A DNA stretch of 64,000 nucleotides, taken from contig OZ024798.1 in NCBI GenBank assembly GCA_964017045.1, positions 31,300,347 through 31,364,346 on the forward strand, given 5' to 3'. A program made the translations under genes and the position numbers. Positions 11,156 through 24,100 of the stretch are shown in pieces. Positions within the stretch are counted from its first letter, which is position 1. Each line of letters starts with the position of its first letter. This DNA is from Omphiscola glabra. Taxonomy: Eukaryota; Mollusca; Gastropoda; Lymnaeidae. Under the pieces are notes generated by a model, which was given only the letters and a program-made list of their open reading frames with translations, ran no database searches and was not told where the DNA came from.

Positions 11156-13116
11156 TTTAGGGTTTACTTTACCTTTACTTAAGTTGAAGGGCTTTCCATT
11201 ATTCTAGGACCAGGTTTATTTTGTTAGAATTAACCACATAGTTTGCAGTTATTCTTAATACTTAAAAGCGGAATAGCCATGGGTGATTCCAAACATTTTC
11301 CAGAATAATCTTAAATGAAATTCAAAGAATAAATATTTGTTAGGTCTATATTTCTTTTTCAAGTAGGCCTATCCAGGTAGTTTCCTTACTATTTTCAATA
11401 CTTCTCAAGTTATTGACCTGGACACTGGAAAATGTAAATTTTAGTAGAGTGGTAAGATTTAATTTGCATTTCAAAGGAATTAAAAAAAAAAAAAGTTGTT
11501 CTTTTGTATTGCTACTTGTCACAGATGTTAATATATGGGAGATAAGGAATTATGGAAGTTATTACTTATGTAACATGCAAAGTATTGAGAAAACTGGCCA
11601 ATCAGAAGAGAGCAAGAAAGAAACAATAAATGGAGTTTTGGAGGGTTGAATTATGTGACAGTTGATTCGTGATATATATGTAAGACGATTGGTCAGAAAA
11701 CATTTATGTTTAAATGAAGATTTATAGTGTGTTAACACTTTATCAAGTAAAAAAGTTTACAGAGAAGTTACTATAAGTTATTATTTAAATACATATGAAA
11801 CATTCCAAGTTTTTGGATTTCTATGAAATATTTTACTTATTGTGATCGTGTAGTGTGTAATAAAGTATTAGTCACTATTGGACCACTTTGCCGCTGTTAT
11901 AATTTATAACGAGATTGTGACACTACCAATGAGTCCAATGTCAATAATAAAAGCACTTTCTGATTTCTAGGGGTAAACAGTCAGATAAGAAAACATTTTT
12001 TTTTACTATACTATATTTAATGCCACTCTCTTAGTTGAGAATATGAATATTTATAATTATATGTAAGCTAAATTTTTAAAATTTTAATAACAACAATTAG
12101 AAGTTTCTACAAACTGGCAATAGCCGATAGGTCAGTATTATTATATTTATATATTGTCAAATTCAAATAGAATAGTCAATAGAAATAAGAATCTTAAGTT
12201 CAATTTAATTTTTCTCAGTAACTCAGAAACAGATTGAGATTCCTTACACTTACTCAATTTTTCTCAGTGAGTTAATCAGATTCATTACACTTACACTTTT
12301 ATAATTTATATTAATATTATTATAATAAAATTAAAAATTATATAAATATAATATTATTTAGTTATGGTATATATAATATATAGCTAGCAGTCTTCTTTAT
12401 AACTAGTTTTATTTCACTTCTAAATGAATGAACAATTTATAAATATACTATATATGTCTATATTAATGACAATATTTATTTACTTAATTTAGGCCTAAAT
12501 TAACGAAATAAATATTGTCATTAATATAGACATATAAAGTATATAAATTATAAACTAGGCCACTATGGCTATAAAAGTTATTTTATTTTTATCTGCAGAT
12601 TATTTGCAAAAACTAGACTAAGTCAAGTCTAAGTAAGAAGTAATAAGTGCAATGATTGAATGGAATATATTATATATTATGCTTCTTTAAGTTAAACCTA
12701 CGCCTCCATGGCCATTGCTTACGAGCTGTGATAACACTTTAAATTTCAACCCCCAACTGAAAATGAGCGAGTATTAATTAAATGCATCTTTAAAATTGTA
12801 TTGTTCCAAACTCGTAAACAAAAATAATCTTCACACCTGCAATTATTTCTTTCGTCTGACTAGGCCAACCATGTGTTTTTATTACGCCTTTCTATTTTTA
12901 GTACCCAATCGAAGAATGAATTTTCTATCATGTGATATAAACAGAACTACGCAAAAACACAGGAAGTAGGGAGAAAACGCAAAAGAGCTCATCATAATGT
13001 TGCATTGATTATATTGATCTAGCGTAGTGTTGTAAGATACATTTCAGATCGTAAATACATTTTAGATCGTAAATACATTTTAGAATATCTAAGTTATACT
13101 AAAATTTGAAGCAAAA
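11156..13116. promoter_or_regulatory. Divergent intergenic region between SLC35F-like and Rab39 genes
   Basis: The two genes are head to head, with 1961 bp between their start codons, so both promoters should lie here. I see no confident TATA or initiator element. Features present are a 102-bp palindrome (12443-12544), an imperfect duplication of about 50 bp around 12210-12295 (both copies carry ttttctcagt and cattacacttac-like ends) and a short direct repeat of gatcgtaaatacatttt just upstream of the Rab39 ATG (13047-13082). Confidence 0.5.
12443..12544. repeat. 102-bp near-perfect palindrome without spacer
   Basis: The axis falls in AGGCCT (12491-12496). Pairing base by base outward gives complementarity from 12443 to 12544 with only three mismatched pairs (12450/12537, 12482/12505, 12483/12504). 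Each arm contains atgtctatattaatgaca. It lies between two divergent promoters. Confidence 0.95.
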
Positions 13117-14001
13117 ATGTGTGACCCAATATTTGAATACCAATTTAGACTCATTCTTATTGGGGACAGCACAGTTGGGAAGTCTTCATTACTTCGTTAC
13201 TTCACTGATGGCAAATTCGACGAAGCTTGCGATCCAACAGTTGGGGTGGATTTCTATGCGCGTTTGATGGAAGTAAAGCCAGGAGTTCGAGTAAAACTTC
13301 AGCTATGGGACACAGCAGGACAAGAACGATTTAGGTTCTATTTTCTTTATTATTGGGACCCATTTATGATATCTCATAGTCATAGAGATAAAAGAAGATG
13401 AGCTCAAAAGAGTCAACATTTTCAAATTTGAAATAGGATAGGCCTGTTGACTAACAAAAAGTAATAATAATATTATGATAATGTACTTAAAAGTTAAATC
13501 AGTTAAATCTAACTTTAAACAGTTTTATGTATACTGAAAAAAATGATTATTTGTTTTTGTTATTGTCTTATTTTCAGATCAATTACCAGATCATATTATC
13601 GCAATTCTGTTGGAGTTATGATTGTTTATGATATCTCTAAACGAAGCAGTTTTGAAAACCTAAAAGAGTGGTATGAGGAAGCCCGTGAACATATTGAACC
13701 ACACAAGGCTATTTTTGTAATTTTGGGTCATAAGGCTGATAATGAGGAAAATAGACAAGTCACTTCCAGAGAAGGAAGGCGCTTTGCTGAAATGCACGGA
13801 CTCAAATTCTTTGAGACATCAGCAAAAACAGGTCAAAATGTTGAAGAAGCATTTGCTTCTATAGCGAAAGACACATATCAGCATTTGCAGGATGGTCATA
13901 TCAAAATAGAAGAAGGCTGGGATGGTGTAAAAGCTGGATTTTCTCGACCTAAAGAAACTGTACAACTAGCTGAGGCAGAAGGAGAAAGCCGATGCTGTTA
14001 A
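13117..14001 (+). CDS. RAB39: Rab39-family small GTPase, 2 exons, complete
   Basis: Exon 1 is 13117-13334 and exon 2 is 13578-14001. They are joined AG|gttcta...ttttcag|A inside the arginine after GQERF. The product is 213 aa, the same length as human RAB39B. G-protein motifs: P-loop GDSTVGKS (16-23), switch I with T41 in DPTVGVDF, WDTAGQE (64-70), GHKAD (123-127; Rab39 proteins have GHKxD in place of the usual NKxD), and ETSAK (152-156). The tail has Rab39-like EEGWDGVKAGF (184-194) and ends in CC, a double-geranylgeranylation signal. Rab39 proteins act in Golgi/endosomal trafficking and autophagy-linked sorting. No key residue is missing. The ATG is preceded by gcaaaa, an acceptable context. 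The first AATAAA downstream is at 14886. This is the single invertebrate-type Rab39; the vertebrate A/B split does not apply. Confidence 0.97.
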
Positions 14002-17000
14002 TTATTTTTTATTAAGAAAGAAGTTCATGATTTTTAGTGATTGAATGATAGAAAATATTTTCTGTTTTGCCCCAAAATGCTCATAATACAGTGCTATAGT
14101 TTGGGACATTTTACTTCAAATGACAAAAAACAAATTTGAAAGTTACTGTTTATCTAATGACTCTTATTGTTTTCCGAAACCAGTTGACATGACATTCTCT
14201 TAGTGAAATTTTAATGTCACCTAAAAACTAAAATATGTTGTTCATAACAAGGATATTATGTACTTAATAACATGAAAATAGATTTGCCCTATTTTTCAAA
14301 CCTACATTTATTTTAAAAAATAATTTTAAAAAAAATTAAATATATAAATCAATTTTAATTTATTACATTTTAGCATTGTTTAGAGTGAACTTATTTAAAT
14401 TCTTATTAGAGTCAATTTTATAAAACTCCAGAAGAGTTCTACATTTACATAACTTTAGGGCTACTACTGCTTGTAATTACTGGAATGCTCTTAAGGATGG
14501 TTCACCCAGTCTTCCCATAAATGACCTAAGTGGCTCTGACATAAAAGTCTGGAACTTGATGCTTTGTCCATGACCACAGGGGTGATGGCCTTAGTGGAAT
14601 CATGGGAACTAGTCCAAAGTTGTACATTTAACAATTAAGTCTTTCCTTTGTATCATCTTATTAATTTGAAATGATTAATTTTAACAGTGCACACAATCAT
14701 TCTGCAATATTTTAAACATATTCCTTTTGGTAACTATTCAAAAACTTTTAGTTGGTAATGATGTAAGCAATTGTTTAATGTGTTGCTAGAAAAAATGTAT
14801 CTCTTATTAACTGCATTTCTATTTCCTTTAATTAAAATAAGTATTTATTACATTTTTCTTCTTTTGCAATGAAAATACCTTTCTGAATAAAAAAAAACCT
14901 ATCCAGTTTTAAAACCCTTGGTTATAATTTCTGAAGCTACATTTAATATGCATCATAAATGAAAATGAATTTTATACACAAAGATTAGTGCAATATTTTC
15001 ATATACTCTGAGTTATTATAAATATTTATATATACTTTATTTTTCCCTGATTAAGTCAGGTAATAAGCTTTCTCTGTTCAATATATTTAAGATGCAATTT
15101 TTTTAAAAGTAAAGATTAAATAGCCATTATTTTCCTCAAACGGGACAATTTGTAGTTAACTGTTTATACCTGGGAAATCCACAATATGTGAAGGTATTTG
15201 AAGGTATTATGTTTAAAATGTGAAAAATACAACTGGTTAAATTGCTAATAGAATCAATAATTTATTAAAACAAATTGTTGCAAAATTCAAGGGATAGTGA
15301 TTACATAAGTTAGTATCTTTAATATATTTAGCTACAACATTTAAAGTCCAGTAATAATTTGTATTATAAAAGTAACTCAAAAGAAAATATTGATTTTTTT
15401 AATGTCATTTTAAGTTTACATTGAAGTATTTGAAGAGAGATGTCCATGTAGACATTGTGGTTCGCAATTTATTTTATAGAGGGTATCATCTTGATAAGTA
15501 CGCTAAGTTAATTCATCAACACCCCTTTTAACAACAATAATTTATGAGGACACATAATTAATTAACTGTGTCCAGGCTAATTTGATTGTTCTTTGTGAGT
15601 TAGAGGAAACTATCTAAACTGTAAATTTAAAGTTAGGATATTTCCCTTCAACTTGCACTGTTATATTTATGATTCCAATAATTGAAATTAGTGATTATTG
15701 CTTACATGTTGAATATTCTCCTAAATGTGCTGGCTATATTTCAACATAGTCTAGGAACAAGGTCATTGTTCTATATATTGTTACTCTTGTCATATCCAAG
15801 CTTCTATGGTGCATCGTTGTTACACATTTATTGCAAGTTTGAATTTTGAATATTGATGCTAAGTTTTTACTGACATGTCTTGCTTGTACACTGTATCTAA
15901 AGACTATGTATTCTATGAGATCAATGGTTTTCAGTTCATGTCGCATTTTGTACAGCCCAATTAAAATCACTATAGTGAAGTTCTGTTATCACACATTTAT
16001 TTCATCACTTCTGATTAACTTTGTGAAAGCTCGTTGAGAAAGTTTGTTACTTTAAGGAATTTCTAATGACCTTTAATAAGAGGATTTGAATGAAACAGGA
16101 CGGTCAATACTTAAATACATATAGTCAGAAATTCTGTTTTGGTGGCCTATCGAGGAACATTGGCTAGTTGTTTTTTTAAAATTATGATTATATTTAGCGA
16201 TTGAGCTATACATCAAAGTAAGGGTAGGCCGTATTAAGGCTTTAGATCTGCTTTATCTGTACTTTTGTATAGTGTTATATTTCATACATTTACCTATATA
16301 TTATGTAAATATAGAATCCCATGAATAACATTTAGGACAAGTTGATATAACTAAAAAGAACATTAAAACCATTCAGTAAAATGTAAAAAAGATTTGAACT
16401 GGGGGATAGTAAAAATATATTGCAGCAATATATATTGTTTTCCCCATTTAAAAATCGTATTAAAATTAAATTAGATAAAAATATGTTGTAAAAAGGCTAT
16501 AAAAAAGATAATCATCATGAGTTTGTTACAGGTCTGTAGGGTGCCACATGTAAGTCATTCATACTTATTGTGGTACGGTAACCATTTGAGCATGTGCCCT
16601 TTGCCTTAGTTTATGTGAGTCAGCTAGTTGATGATTCATCTTTAAAAAAAACTGTTAACACACAGATATTGCAATCTGGTTACAGTAACAATTATCCTAC
16701 AAAAATATAGTAAATCTAGTTTTAAATGGCAAGGTTATTCAGTTGGTAAAAGTGTTTTCTTTGTACAATGTAATTGTAATTCACTTGCTGTTTAATGTAA
16801 TATTTGGCATTATGTTGTCATTGTCAACAACCCAACAGTTTTGTTGTTTGCTGTTGGCACTCATAATTATTAGACTCAGAAGGGTAAAATGTATGTTCAT
16901 AGGGACAGTGGTGTGCAGCCTTTTTATGGGTGTGACACCACTGAAGCTAGAGATCCCATAAAGGGTTAAACATTTGTCAGTTCTAACCCTAAAATAATTG

Positions 17001-17452
17001 TGTCCCACTGAATTAAGATATTCATCATTCATTTTATAATTCTCTAAACTGTTGCTTTGAATATTATGCATCATATAGCATGTTTGTTTGCCACTTGCAT
17101 TTTCTTCTCTTTCCCAAAATGCACACTTTTTATCCCAGTTTAGCACTTTGTGATGCCCTTCAGTTACATTTCTCTCAGGCCTGATCAAGTTTTTTTTAAA
17201 ACTACTTCTCAGTGCAGCCAGTGTCATTCACCTTTTTTACTTGATGTTTTTATATTGAGGAATATTTTTTTTTAAATTTAAGGTAACAATTACACACACA
17301 TAAAAAAAGACACAAATGTTAGGGTTCAGCATAAAATGTGTCTGTTCTTAAGATAAGCATGATTAAGCATGCTTGTACATATGCCAATTAATGGTCACAC
17401 TTTCCCAGCATAAGCCCAGTGGATGAGGGACAGCCATTGACACACTGTTTGA
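14002..17452. other. Rab39 3' UTR and AT-rich downstream intergenic DNA
   Basis: The 3' UTR probably runs to just past the AATAAA at 14886-14891, about 890 bp. Beyond this I see no exon. A minus-strand open frame of 148 codons at 16781-17227 matches nothing I know and lies in non-coding-looking sequence. A short hairpin (cagtggtgt...acaccactg, 16905-16942) is present. Confidence 0.5.
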
Positions 17453-17690
17453 GTTGACATGAAATCAATTAAAAATGGAACAGTGGTTCTCAATTTTTGC
17501 AATGAAAATTATTTGAATCACTATTAGAAATTCAATTATAACTATTTTTTTTTAAAAATAAGCCAAATAGATAAGATGCTGCCATTCACACATTAATTAA
17601 CTTGATGTGAAATCAATTCAAATTGGAACAGTGGTTCTCAACTTGTGCAGTGAACATTATTTGAATCACTATTTGAAATTCAATTACAGT
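17453..17690. repeat. Imperfect tandem duplication, unit about 148 bp
   Basis: Sequence from about 17430 to 17545 (gccattgacaca...ggaacagtggttctcaatt...gaatcactattagaaattcaattataac) is repeated about 147-148 bp later (gccattcacaca...ggaacagtggttctcaact...gaatcactatttgaaattcaatta). The second copy is interrupted by the Tigger element starting at 17687. Both copies carry cagtggttctcaa, which resembles a hAT terminus, so the unit may be an old hAT remnant. Confidence 0.8.
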
Positions 17691-18373
17691 AGAAGTCCAT
17701 TAGTCCCGCATCCAACAGTCCGGAATGCCCGATAGTCCGGCATCGCTCCGGAAAATTGTAAAAATGTTGGTTTTCTCCAAAAGTGTGTCTTTAAAGCAAA
17801 TAATCGACGAGAATGAGCCTGTTGAACAAGAACTAACTGATGAGGACATTATCAACAGTGTAGTAAACCCTCAGCCTACTCTAAATCTTGAAGAAAGTGA
17901 CTCAGATGCCAAAACGGAAGAAAAGGAAAAAATCAGCTGGGCAGAAGCTGCAGAATCACTAAATAAGTTTATCTCTTTTGCTGAGGCTAGTACTAGCTAC
18001 AGTGCTTCAGAAATTATTGAATTCCATATCATTAGAAATAAATTTTATACTATACGCCAAAAGTCAAGAAAACAAAAAGACATTCGTGATTTTTTTAAAT
18101 CTAAGTGAAATATGTTTTACAGTATGTGTACATACATTATATGAAATGTAAAATAAACTTTGTTGTATTTGCATACTGTATTTATAGTTTAATTATTAAC
18201 CTAATTGTTCTTATAATTACGATTTATGTATGTAAGTAGTTAAAAAAACAAAGTACATTTGTTTTACGGCAAAGCCTACACTAAAAAGAAGGGGCACCGC
18301 CCGATAGACCGGAATTTTCGATAGTCCGGCACCGAGCCGGTCCCGAACGTGCCGGATTATCGGACTTCTACTG
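17687..18373 (+). mobile_element. Non-autonomous pogo/Tigger-type DNA transposon, 687 bp
   Basis: Terminal inverted repeats begin CAGTAGAAGTCCATTAGTCC on the left and, inverted, CAGTAGAAGTCCGATAATCC on the right. The element is flanked by TA at 17685-17686 and 18374-18375, the target duplication of Tc1/mariner/pogo elements. The interior keeps only the C-terminal part of the transposase (17725-18108). The DDE catalytic region is absent, so this is an internally deleted copy. The neighbouring 148-bp duplicate preserves the empty target site. Confidence 0.9.
17725..18108 (+). pseudogene. Tigger/jerky-type transposase C-terminal remnant
   Basis: A 127-codon frame: VEQELTDEDIINSVVN, an acidic stretch, ISWAEAAESLNKFISFAE, and a basic end KFYTIRQKSRKQKDIRDFF before the stop. 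Pogo/Tigger transposases and their domesticated relatives (jerky, TIGD) end this way: an ELTDEDI acidic linker, a helical EAL..L..F segment, and a basic terminus of the K-R-KQ--I-DFF type. No helix-turn-helix or DDE residues remain. The ATG used lies in the terminal-repeat region and is probably not an original start. Confidence 0.8.
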
Positions 18374-21300
18374 TATAACTAAAAATTAACAGATCAAATT
18401 TTGAATTCCGTCTGGCATAGGCTTGGAGGTTTTAAGGTTTTATTTTGTGTGGGGATAGTTTGATTATATTCCTGCTGTTAAGTTTGCTTTCTATGAAGTT
18501 GGCCCACAAAAATTTCCTGCTTTGTTGAAACCTTCAATCAGCTGAAGTACGAACAAGTTTCAAGTTGTTGAGTAGATATGAATATAAAATCTATTTCCTT
18601 GATAATTATCAGTTTTTAGGGTGTTTCATTTCTCTCTCTCCTCCCCCCCCCCCCCCAATTTTTCCCAGACTGTTCTGGTCACTTAAGTATTGTTGTGACA
18701 ATTATTTTTGAATGAGAAACCTAATTTGTTTGGAATGTAAAATTGAATTCAATTTCAATGATGGTCTGTTATCTGAGGAGTACTTGAAAAAGCACTGATG
18801 ATGTGATGAACATATTTCATCCTATTGCAGTGTTGTGTCTGGTCATTTAGAGGCTTCAGAAAGTGTCTTTAAAAGAAGAATCTTCTTAATATCTTGGTGT
18901 GGATAAAAAGATTTTTTTTTTTAATATCAATATCTCAGAATTAATTTGTGTTTTTTCGTGCACACATCATTTTAAAAAAATCTCTTTACTGTTATCATCA
19001 AATGTCTAGTAATTGATTGTCTATTCCATTTACCTTTGTAGCTCCTTAAATTTGTTTGATCACTATCCTTATTTTGAAAATAAGCTTATTTAAGCTATGT
19101 GAGTGTCACCATGTTTTGTGAGACCTCATACGCCTTAATGCAGAAATAGCATGCCATTCTTAAACCAGCTGCAGAATAGAAATTTCAGCCTTTTTTTATT
19201 TTACTCCCCCCCCCTACTATTTAGCTTCAAAGGTCATTTTATTCCCAACAAGTTTAAAGGAAATTGATTTTCTATCAAGAAAAAACATTCTCAATTTTTT
19301 TTTAAATTCATCTTTTAACAGGATTTTTATGATAGTTGCCATAGAAACAGAGCATAATAAAAAAATTCTTATCTAACCTGTAGCACATTTACAATCAGAG
19401 AGACTTGATTGGTTGTATGGTTCAATGTGTTAAGTACCATTTTTTAACTATAAAAAAAATAAATAAAAACTAATTGTATAGTTTTTCAATCTCCTGTTGT
19501 GATTCATTTTGGACTTTAAATCAATTACAATGTTTTTGAAATTGTTTGTGAATAACACTTGCTTTTGTGTAGTTTCATAAAAAATAAGCTTTTTATCAGA
19601 ATTTTTACAATTTTTTTTTAAAAACTCACAACCAGCTTAGGTTAAACTATAAATATTTTCTTCTCCTATAGACCAAGGCTTATTTAATGGTGAGTAGGAA
19701 AGTGGCTTGCCAGTCCTATAGATATTTTCTTATGCTACAGTATTGAGCATTTTCTTACTTGATGTCCCGGTTTGACAGATTTCATTTCAGATTGTATAAA
19801 CTCCTCATGTTGCCAATATTGATCAATAAATTTGTGCCATGGCTCTTCACATCAATGTGCAATTTTTTTTTTTAAATGATCAAACTTAAAAGTATAATAA
19901 TTTAACATACTGAGTAACACAGCTGCTTTATGTTTAAGTCATCAATCTCAATTCTTGTCATTATGAAGAAAGACTTTTACCATCTATTTATGAGAACAAG
20001 CCTTTAACCAAAAAAAAATGTATTGTTATTATACAGGTATTAAAGCTGCATGATGTGCACAACATAAAACATCATCTGGTCTGTAACTTTTGTCAATGCC
20101 ACTGGCATTGCCAGTTTGGTTTAAAAATTAGTTATTAAAAGAAAACAATGAAATATAGCACTTCAAAAAATTTGCTTCATGACAAATCACATCAAACAAT
20201 TATTATATGATATGGAGGATATTACAGTGTAAAGAAACTAAATAAACACCATATAGAAATTTAGAATGTTATTCGTCGAAGAATTTTTCTGATATACTTT
20301 GAATTTGATGCAACAAAAAAAAAAGCTGGTTGATTTTAGCTTGTGCTCATAAATGATAAGAGACAGAGAGGAAAACTCATTGAAATTGTAATACAGTTCC
20401 AGCACATGGAAATAAATGTATCCCTGTCTATTATTTGTATACTTTTTGATTTCTTGCTCATCGGCTGCTGTCTCACTTATATGTATACCATGTTTATCAT
20501 GAGAATTTATGTTCATATTATTATTATTTTATTTTTTTTACTTCTATGTGTGATTCAAACTTTTATTGCAAAAATATTGATTTTTTTTTTCAAAAGGTTT
20601 TTTAAAAAGGAAACCAATATTTCAAAATCACAAATAATATAAATATGACCTTTTAAAACTATATGTGTCCCAAGTGAGTTTACTTTACATTGGTCCGAAA
20701 ACTGTCATTAAATCCATTAAATAGGGAGAAATAAATCAAATAAATAATTAAGTATGTGAAGTTAACATAGCAAAACACCCTAGAAAATCTAGTACCTGTA
20801 GCAGTTGTTCTCATATGCTGTAAACTTTCCCTGTGATTTGCATGTAAATCTTAATGTAACTGTAACAGAACACAACTCAGCTGTTGTGAAAAGGAAAGGC
20901 TTAAGGACTTATTCAACCCAAAATCTGCCAATTACGGACTAGGCGGAAATCGTGAAACGGCCAATGTCGCTGCAGATTGAGTGACCAAAGTCCTATATTT
21001 TCTTGATTTTGCAAAATCATTTTGCAAATTGGCATGAGGGGATCGGCCAGATTTATAGTGATTTTTCTGCCGTGCTCACTGCTTCAAATGTGAGCTGTTC
21101 TCATGCAGAAATGAAAATTCACTTCTGGAATAGGCATTGTTTGAGAACACCATGTTCTGCTCCAAGCTTGTAGAAAGTCTCCTTGATGTTCATGAAAACT
21201 GCAAGAGAACCTTGCATCCACACATCAAGTTTTGGCCAGGGATTTGTAGCATATAGACTTATCATTTTAAATACATCGGACCTTGACCACACCTTTCAGC

Positions 21301-23680
21301 AAAAGAGCAAAATGGCTGGCCGATTCGGTAACTGGCCTTAACATATACATATTTATAAATCTAAATCCCTTCTTCATATCATGTTTCTGATGATACCTCA
21401 AAGGATTAGGGAAATGGACAAACATTTGTTATTTTTGTATTAAAAGCTAATATTGCAATCCTTTGGCGCTCTATGGGGTTTTTAATACTGCATAATTATC
21501 CCATGGAGTAGTCACCACCCCAATGCTGTGCTGGTAGCCAATGGGTTAATGACCATTTCCATCTTTTAATCTCCTATCACTGCTGTATGGGATGTGTAAT
21601 ACAAGAACCATAACCTATTGTTTCTATGTGTTTTAATTAAAACATCCTCAGTTTCAATTATAAAATGTTTATTATTGAATGTAACTTCATGTTTTCTGGC
21701 CTCTGTTCGCATGAATCCGTTTATGGTATTCATTATAGGACTATACAGAATGAGAAACTTGACATGTTTATCTCCCATTGACTTGTCCCTATGTTTAGAG
21801 TGAGCTCCCTTTAGATATGTCTTAAAACTCAAATGAACTACATCTATTGGATCCTATGACAATAAGTCTCCTTTTAAAACAGTAGAGAAAAAACTATTTA
21901 TTTTGTCCAAATTTTTAAATAGTGGTTTTTAAGTACAATTATTATAATAATGTGCTTACAAAGATGTGTCAACAATTTGTTTAATACTAATATAAATTAT
22001 GTAAACCACAGTTTCAGAGTTTTAAAAGCTTTAAATTGAAGCTCTTGATTGATGATGTAAAAATTTCATTGAAATTAGTAATGGGTCATTTTTTCATAAT
22101 GAGAATTTGGTAGCCAGTCTATGCTAAATAGGACTAAGCAATAAGTCTAAAAGTACTGTAGTACTTTTTAAAAAGTTGATTGAAATTAAAATTTTGGTAG
22201 TATATGAAGACCTTTTAATATGATTGTTAAAAAAAAACAAAAGAGAATTGTATTAAATATTACAGATAACGGGAATGGAAAATAAACATTAAAAAAATAT
22301 AGTAGGATGAAAAGTATTTGTGTTGTTTCTATTCTATGGAGTAAACATTGGGTGAATCAGTTTATTAAGACACCTTTGCTTAAGGCCTACTGTACTTGTT
22401 CTAAATAGGCATAGGATTTTTAAAAAATAAATCATTATGATATAATGCTGCTGAGATCAACAAATGTTGAATCTAGCAATAAGTTACGCCCTTCAGTCCA
22501 CTGGTGGGAAGAATGATGCAACAAAAAGATGACCACTGACAATGCTGGGTTTGATTTATCCTTTTCTATTTTCAACAAATGATTTTTATTTTTGAAAAAT
22601 AATAATAATTAAAAAATTCCCCATGCCACTATTTGCAAATGGTTTGACTAAAGTAGGCCTATACATAAGACCCGTAAATTGAGTTCAGTCAATAACTCTA
22701 TTTCCCCCCAGCCCCAGTCATTGAATTGTCACTAAATTGATCAAGTCAATTAAATTGTTATGGTTTTTATTTAGAGCCAACTCCAAGTTCATTTTGTCCC
22801 CTCTTGCTTTGCTGTGCAAGGCTTTTTGACTGACACGTCTTGATCGATTTTATCCCCCATCTTCTCATCCCTATCGGATCGGTAATGTCATCATTAAAGC
22901 TAGAGATTTAACACTCCCCCCCCCCCCCCGGGGCCGTGTTTGCTGGCCTCCCCTGGTTTGGTGGCTGCTTGCGAACGAGGCTGCTGTGATGATGGAATGC
23001 AGAGCACATTCGTGATTGTGTGCTGTAATGTTGTTTCTTGCGGTAGTTAGCCTACAAGTAAACTGGCTTAGTTCCCATCCCCCCCCCCCCCAACTGCTCG
23101 GACCCTGGTATACTGAACGGCGAGTCCTTTTGTGCGACAAGCAGGCCAGCCAAGGGTTCTCAAAATAAGCTAAGCACTTAACCCCCATTATTGATGAAAT
23201 AATTCATAAAGAGATCATTAAGGTTCAGCTACCACGATCTCTTTGGGATCCCTTACTTTAATTAATTAAGCTGGCTGTACTGTTGCCACAAGTAAACTAG
23301 TTCAAAATTACTTAAGACCATACAAACTAGATGACATTTATTGTTGAAAACAAAATGAAGCACTTAATTTCGGAAATACAAATATTTACAGAACGCAATA
23401 CATCATACCTAAATGTATTTTTAAAAAACAAATAGTTGATAAGAGTTATCTGATTCTGGCAGCAGCGTCCAAGCGTTGGAGAAAAATTTCTTTGGCATAC
23501 TTTGAACTTTCTTTATCTACATATTGAATATCTTATAAAACAAACTTTTGTCCGAGTCTTAATAGCTTTAACGGGTTACTTCCCTTACATCGAGCAATGT
23601 TTTATTTTCATGCCAGACTAATGACTCCTCCATTCACATCTTATTAAATTATGCCCCTTTGTTTATCATCATGATGTCCC
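18374..23680. other. AT-rich intergenic stretch, no gene recognised
   Basis: No exon or conserved protein is supported on either strand. There are poly-C runs near 18643, 19206, 22917 and 23080. The open frames at 20238-20642 are low-complexity AT-driven strings (poly I/F/L) and at 21566-21832 are unremarkable. From about 22.8 kb the sequence becomes less AT-rich. Confidence 0.5.
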
Positions 23681-24100
23681 TTAGTCCTTGGCCCGTTGGG
23701 GAGCCACAGATGACATGAAAACTATCCTTCTCGATTCCTCTATGTTATCTGCACTACGCACAGGATCGCCTAGTTTTAATCCCGTCCACACTTTGATGTT
23801 ATCTTCCCTTCTTTTTCCCTGTCTTCCTCTTCTTCTCCCTCCTCTCGTTGTGCCCTGCATGATTTCTTTGGCGAGCCCTTGTTTTCTTGTCATGTGGCCA
23901 TACCATTCCAGTTTGCGCTTTTTTACAGTCATCAGGAGGTCATCATACTGCCCAATTGCTTGACGAATCCTTTCTTTCACTTGTTCGTTAGAGATATAGT
24001 CTCTATAGCAGATTCCAAGAATGTTTCTGAAACATCTCATCTCCATCTCCTTTATTTTTCTGTCAGGTTCTGCTGTTAATTTCCAGGACTCACAGGCATG
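23681..24100 (-). pseudogene. 5'-truncated LINE, C-terminus of the reverse-transcriptase ORF
   Basis: The minus-strand frame reads ACESWKLTAEPDRKIKEMEM, then RCFRNILGICYRDYISNEQV, KRKLEWYGHMTRKQGLAKEI, GGRRRGRQGKRREDNIK and ends SVAPQRAKD with a stop at 23681. This order (cE(S/T)WtLta.., RCFR.iLGI.y.D..sNe.V, ..WyGH..R, GRRRGRQ.KRW.DNI, PQR) is the standard C-terminal tail of an RTE-like non-LTR retrotransposon. The frame is intact for about 139 codons but the rest of the element is missing. The upstream part of the same open frame (24101-24229) is not LINE-like. Confidence 0.85.

Noticed and set aside
13335..13401. Read-through of Rab39 exon 1 into the intron as a 94-codon protein
   Set aside because: The frame leaves Rab39 homology exactly at the GT donor and resumes in exon 2 after a tttcag acceptor, so the spliced form is correct.
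16781..17227. 148-codon minus-strand ORF downstream of Rab39
   Set aside because: No recognisable domain, no splice-site context, and an overlapping plus-strand frame; AT-rich sequence makes such frames by chance.
20238..20642. Hydrophobic ORFs resembling small membrane proteins
   Set aside because: Low-complexity I/F/L strings from AT-rich DNA, present on both strands.
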